This document shows positions 7,669 through 10,436 of a DNA stretch of 10,436 nt, one piece after another. Positions within the stretch are counted from its first letter, which is position 1; every line of letters starts with the position of its first letter. A program made the translations under genes and the position numbers. The notes under the pieces were generated by a model, which was given only the letters and a program-made list of their open reading frames with translations, did no database searches and was not told the DNA's origin. This DNA comes from Phoronis ovalis (Eukaryota; Phoronida; Phoronidae), in contig JAOXYB010063701.1 of NCBI GenBank assembly GCA_028565635.1, positions 1-10,436 of the forward strand. The letters are read 5' to 3'.

Positions 7669-9241
7669 TTACTTAGGCAGTGTCGGTATCCATGTTTAGT
7701 GTGTACAAATTAGATAAAAATAGATAAAAAGAAAATTATTAATGCTGAACTATGATGCATTTTGTGCCACACACCACTTTTTATGATTCACGCATGTTTC
7801 TGAAACTAGTAAACACGGCTATAAGGAGTTGAGGTGATCGGACTTGCATTGCATGCATCAGGCCGAGTGTTGGTCATGTTCCTAGCTTGACCATCCGACA
7901 TAATTAAAGTAGATAGACAGAGCTAAGATAACGCTACGAAAAACATTATGAAGAGATACTAGTTTGGGGAATGTTGCTCTATTTAATATATAAAAAAACG
8001 TTATCACGTTTTCTATTGACTTGGATAAGGAATCTATTGGTGTACATATGACAGCTTGCAAAAAAATTGAAAACGTACAAAACAGTTATAGGCCCATCCT
8101 TAATAATGAAATGATAGTCATTTGAACTAATTTTCTGTCAGAAGTGTATAGCAATAGTGCAAACCTATTGTTTAAAATCAATGCGAATGGTCTAGGTAAA
8201 GGACAGGGTACTTTAAAAGTGAGGCATTGTGTGCGTAGGCAATTAAATTACACATATACCTGTAAACAACATCATAACATGAATGTCAGGTCATTGATTT
8301 TATAAAGTATGTTAATTTTAGTGCCTTATCGCCTATTCTACAAATAAGATTTATAACCATAAGTGTGAACCAGGTCATGAAATTTTAGTCTTACTGAAAA
8401 AAAATATGATAATTTCAGTTATATGTTGTATGAACGGCGCCGAAAATTTGAAATTTTGTCTACTATTATTCTATCTAGAATTTTGTAAGTTACAACTAAC
8501 CGGACAATTTTCCTTTCAATAACAGAATTATACTTGTAGTTAATTAGCTACTATTTAATATGACGGTGTCTAATTTCGTAATTTAAGTGTTCAGGAATGC
8601 TTGGAAGTAGTGTACACTTATTTGCGGTGCATTATGTTTTGTGAATGTTGGGCCTGCTTACCTGCAGAAAAGAAATTATAATATTATTTTCAATGATCTT
8701 TCTTCACAAATACTTGAGTAACATGATTACTATTTTAATTATTAAAATATCAAACATGCAAGATGATAATAGCTTATAATTCATATGTGGAAGCATAGTG
8801 TATACAATGTGGTTCCTTATTAGAAAAAAATATGTGTTTATTTGCATGGCTCTTTAGGCATGACGAAATAAATAATCTTCGCATGGAAATAGTATGAACA
8901 GTAAAGCCTGAACCAAAACGGATCCACTAATAATAATTTCTAGCGCATTTGAATGTGAATATTAAGTTTAATGTGTCAAACAATTTTTAATCAGAAATGA
9001 TTCAGGTCATTGTTTTTCTAAAGAAAACTCGTTTCCTTTGCCAGCATGTACTGCTTAAAGGTTTCCCTATTGTGAAACTTTATCTCATGTGTCATAAGTT
9101 CTCTGGTTTCTTTTATATTCTGTTGTACATCTTATTTATAAGATATATACGTCTGCTTCATAAATATTTCGTAGTCTTCATGTCTATAGCCTACAATTGA
9201 TCTTGTTAGTTGTGCTATGCGCCGGTATTCTCTTGATTTTC
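7669..9241. other. AT-rich non-coding stretch
   Basis: Only short frames without start context or domains are present. A slightly GC-richer segment near 7815-7895 is discussed as a possible SINE remnant. An open frame near 8997-9200 is rich in Phe, Leu, Ile and Tyr, as expected from AT-rich DNA, and is not supported as a gene. Confidence 0.5.
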
Positions 9242-9301
9242 CAACATAAAATTATGCCACGCAGTTCCACTCATTGCTGAACTGCGTAATGGATTATGTT
9301 G
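9242..9301 (+). other. 60-nt imperfect hairpin
   Basis: A perfect 9-bp stem (ACGCAGTTC 9259-9267 with GAACTGCGT 9279-9287) closes an 11-nt loop. A second perfect 8-bp stem (CAACATAA 9242-9249 with TTATGTTG 9294-9301) lies outside it. The two are separated by an asymmetric internal loop of 9 and 6 nt. The size resembles a microRNA precursor, but the asymmetric bulge is large. It could also be a small inverted-repeat element. Confidence 0.35.
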
Positions 9302-9898
9302 CCTCAACAAAAGCCTTAGATGTAAAAATATTAATTAATACTTTAATTTAATTGTTTACACTTGCATCCACGATGTACACTTTAGGCGTAGATTATTCGA
9401 AAGTTGTGGTTTAAGCTTGGGGAGGATTTCAGGGCATTGATCATGGAGATACATAGATTGATTTTATTCTTTTGACGCCCAATAAATGTTTACCTGTTGG
9501 TTGAAACCGTCACATTTAACTACATTATCGCTTATTGTATATGTAAATGATTGTCTATTTTTAAGATATGTTTGTTAACTTACACCCATGAACTTTTTCA
9601 GTTAAACAATAATCAATTTTAAGTATGATAGGAAACATGAGAGCACCACTAAAGCAAACCACAAAAATTTTACATGTTTTATTAAAAGATTCTTTCATTG
9701 GAAATAGTTCTTTTATTCCTTTTAACTCATTATTTTATTCCGATTTTGCACAATTTTTCTTTATATCTGATGAATATACAGTCAGTTGTATTATTTAGAG
9801 ACTGGTTTTAACACTTTCCTGGAGTATGTGTCATAAGTAGAAAAATACCGTATTTGTATTATACGTACATGTACCCTAATTAGGATCAGCTCGATAAG
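9302..9898. other. AT-rich non-coding stretch
   Basis: No exon, RNA gene or repeat can be supported here. Stops are frequent in every frame. Confidence 0.5.
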
Positions 9899-9988
9899 CC
9901 GACATCCCATTAGTCCGACATCCCATTAGTCCGACATCTCATTAGTCCGATATCCCATTAGTCCGACATCCCATTAGTTCGACGCCCA
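9899..9988. repeat. 16-bp minisatellite, five full copies plus a partial one
   Basis: The unit is CCGACATCCCATTAGT. Full copies start at 9899, 9915, 9931, 9947 and 9963, and a degraded sixth starts at 9979. Copy 3 has C to T at position 9 of the unit and copy 4 has C to T at position 5; the others are identical. The near-perfect register implies recent expansion. A GATAAG sequence leads directly into copy 1. Similar short arrays occur in marine invertebrate genomes, often inside mobile elements, but this link is from general recall and not shown here. Confidence 0.95.
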
Positions 9989-10436
9989 TGTTTTATTATC
10001 AATTTTCACAACGAATACGAAGAACTTGCATCTCACTGTATATCATCTCGTATTTAGTTCAACGGCAACTATCGAAAAAATGATATGTTTGCTGCTGCCA
10101 AAAAACAGAAAACTGGGATTTGACATTGTTTGAAAAGGAATTTTGAGACTATAGTTAGTTATTAGAATTTCTTCGCTTGTACTACTACGGAGATATTACG
10201 TGCTAAGATTTTCAAAAACAACAAAACAGAATAAGTTTCAGAATTAATATCAAATCAATCATTGATTAGTGAGGTTCATGATCGTCTCCACAGTGAACAC
10301 CATTCCTATTAGTCAATAACAATATGACTGTCCAAGTCCACGCTGATCCCTACATTTACACATGCCATTGATTGAACTACTATGTAACTATCACGCGCTG
10401 TTGTTAATAGTAGGTGTTAATGGTCATTGACTATAT
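9989..10436. other. AT-rich non-coding stretch after the minisatellite
   Basis: No coding frame, RNA gene or clear repeat is visible to the end of the window. Confidence 0.5.

Noticed and set aside
8997-9200. Plus-strand frame of 67 hydrophobic codons
   Set aside because: The hydrophobic character follows from T-rich DNA. There is no charged boundary pattern or homologous look to suggest a membrane protein.
1-10436. tRNA, rRNA, CRISPR array or bacterial operon
   Set aside because: No GGTTCGA-type B box with a cloverleaf, no conserved rRNA segments, no spaced repeat-spacer array and no prokaryotic gene layout were found by reading.

Overview
The window looks like AT-rich, gene-poor animal nuclear DNA. 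The only convincing gene is a secreted-then-anchored leucine-rich-repeat (LRR) receptor with a signal peptide, LRRCT cap, transmembrane helix and tyrosine-rich tail. Its first coding exon is evidently split off by an intron. Nothing bacterial is visible: no operons, Shine-Dalgarno sites or compact ORFs. The style of the LRR receptor, the sparse coding and a 16-bp minisatellite of the kind seen in marine invertebrates suggest a lophotrochozoan, perhaps a bivalve mollusc. An amphioxus-like animal cannot be excluded; this assignment is inference.

Layout. Positions 1-1744 are the 3' flank of the receptor gene, with a short AT-rich tandem repeat and a pyrimidine-rich block framed by an 11-bp inverted repeat. 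The main receptor exon lies on the minus strand at 1745-3332. A short first coding exon is proposed at 3850-3866, separated by an intron of about 517 bp. Positions 3998-4099 hold a tiny reading frame with a CxxC...C pattern that may be a decayed zinc-finger remnant. Two diverged direct copies of a roughly 250-bp element lie at 4436-4690 and 7420-7668. Between them are AT-rich filler, a near-perfect 36-bp palindrome, a short AT microsatellite, an unassigned coding-like patch at 6656-6985, and a degenerate tandem repeat with a period near 48 bp. The rest (7669-10436) is largely featureless, apart from a weak SINE-like stretch, a 60-nt hairpin and a five-copy 16-bp minisatellite.

The most interesting biology is in the receptor. 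Its ectodomain carries eleven LRRs in strict 24-residue register and has grown by tandem duplication of a four-LRR (288-bp) block. Its tail has also grown by duplication. The tail displays an ITIM-like motif, a YxxM motif and a C-terminal class I PDZ-ligand-like end. The protein is plausibly a recognition or adhesion receptor that signals through SH2 and PDZ partners, but no ligand or pathway can be read from the sequence.
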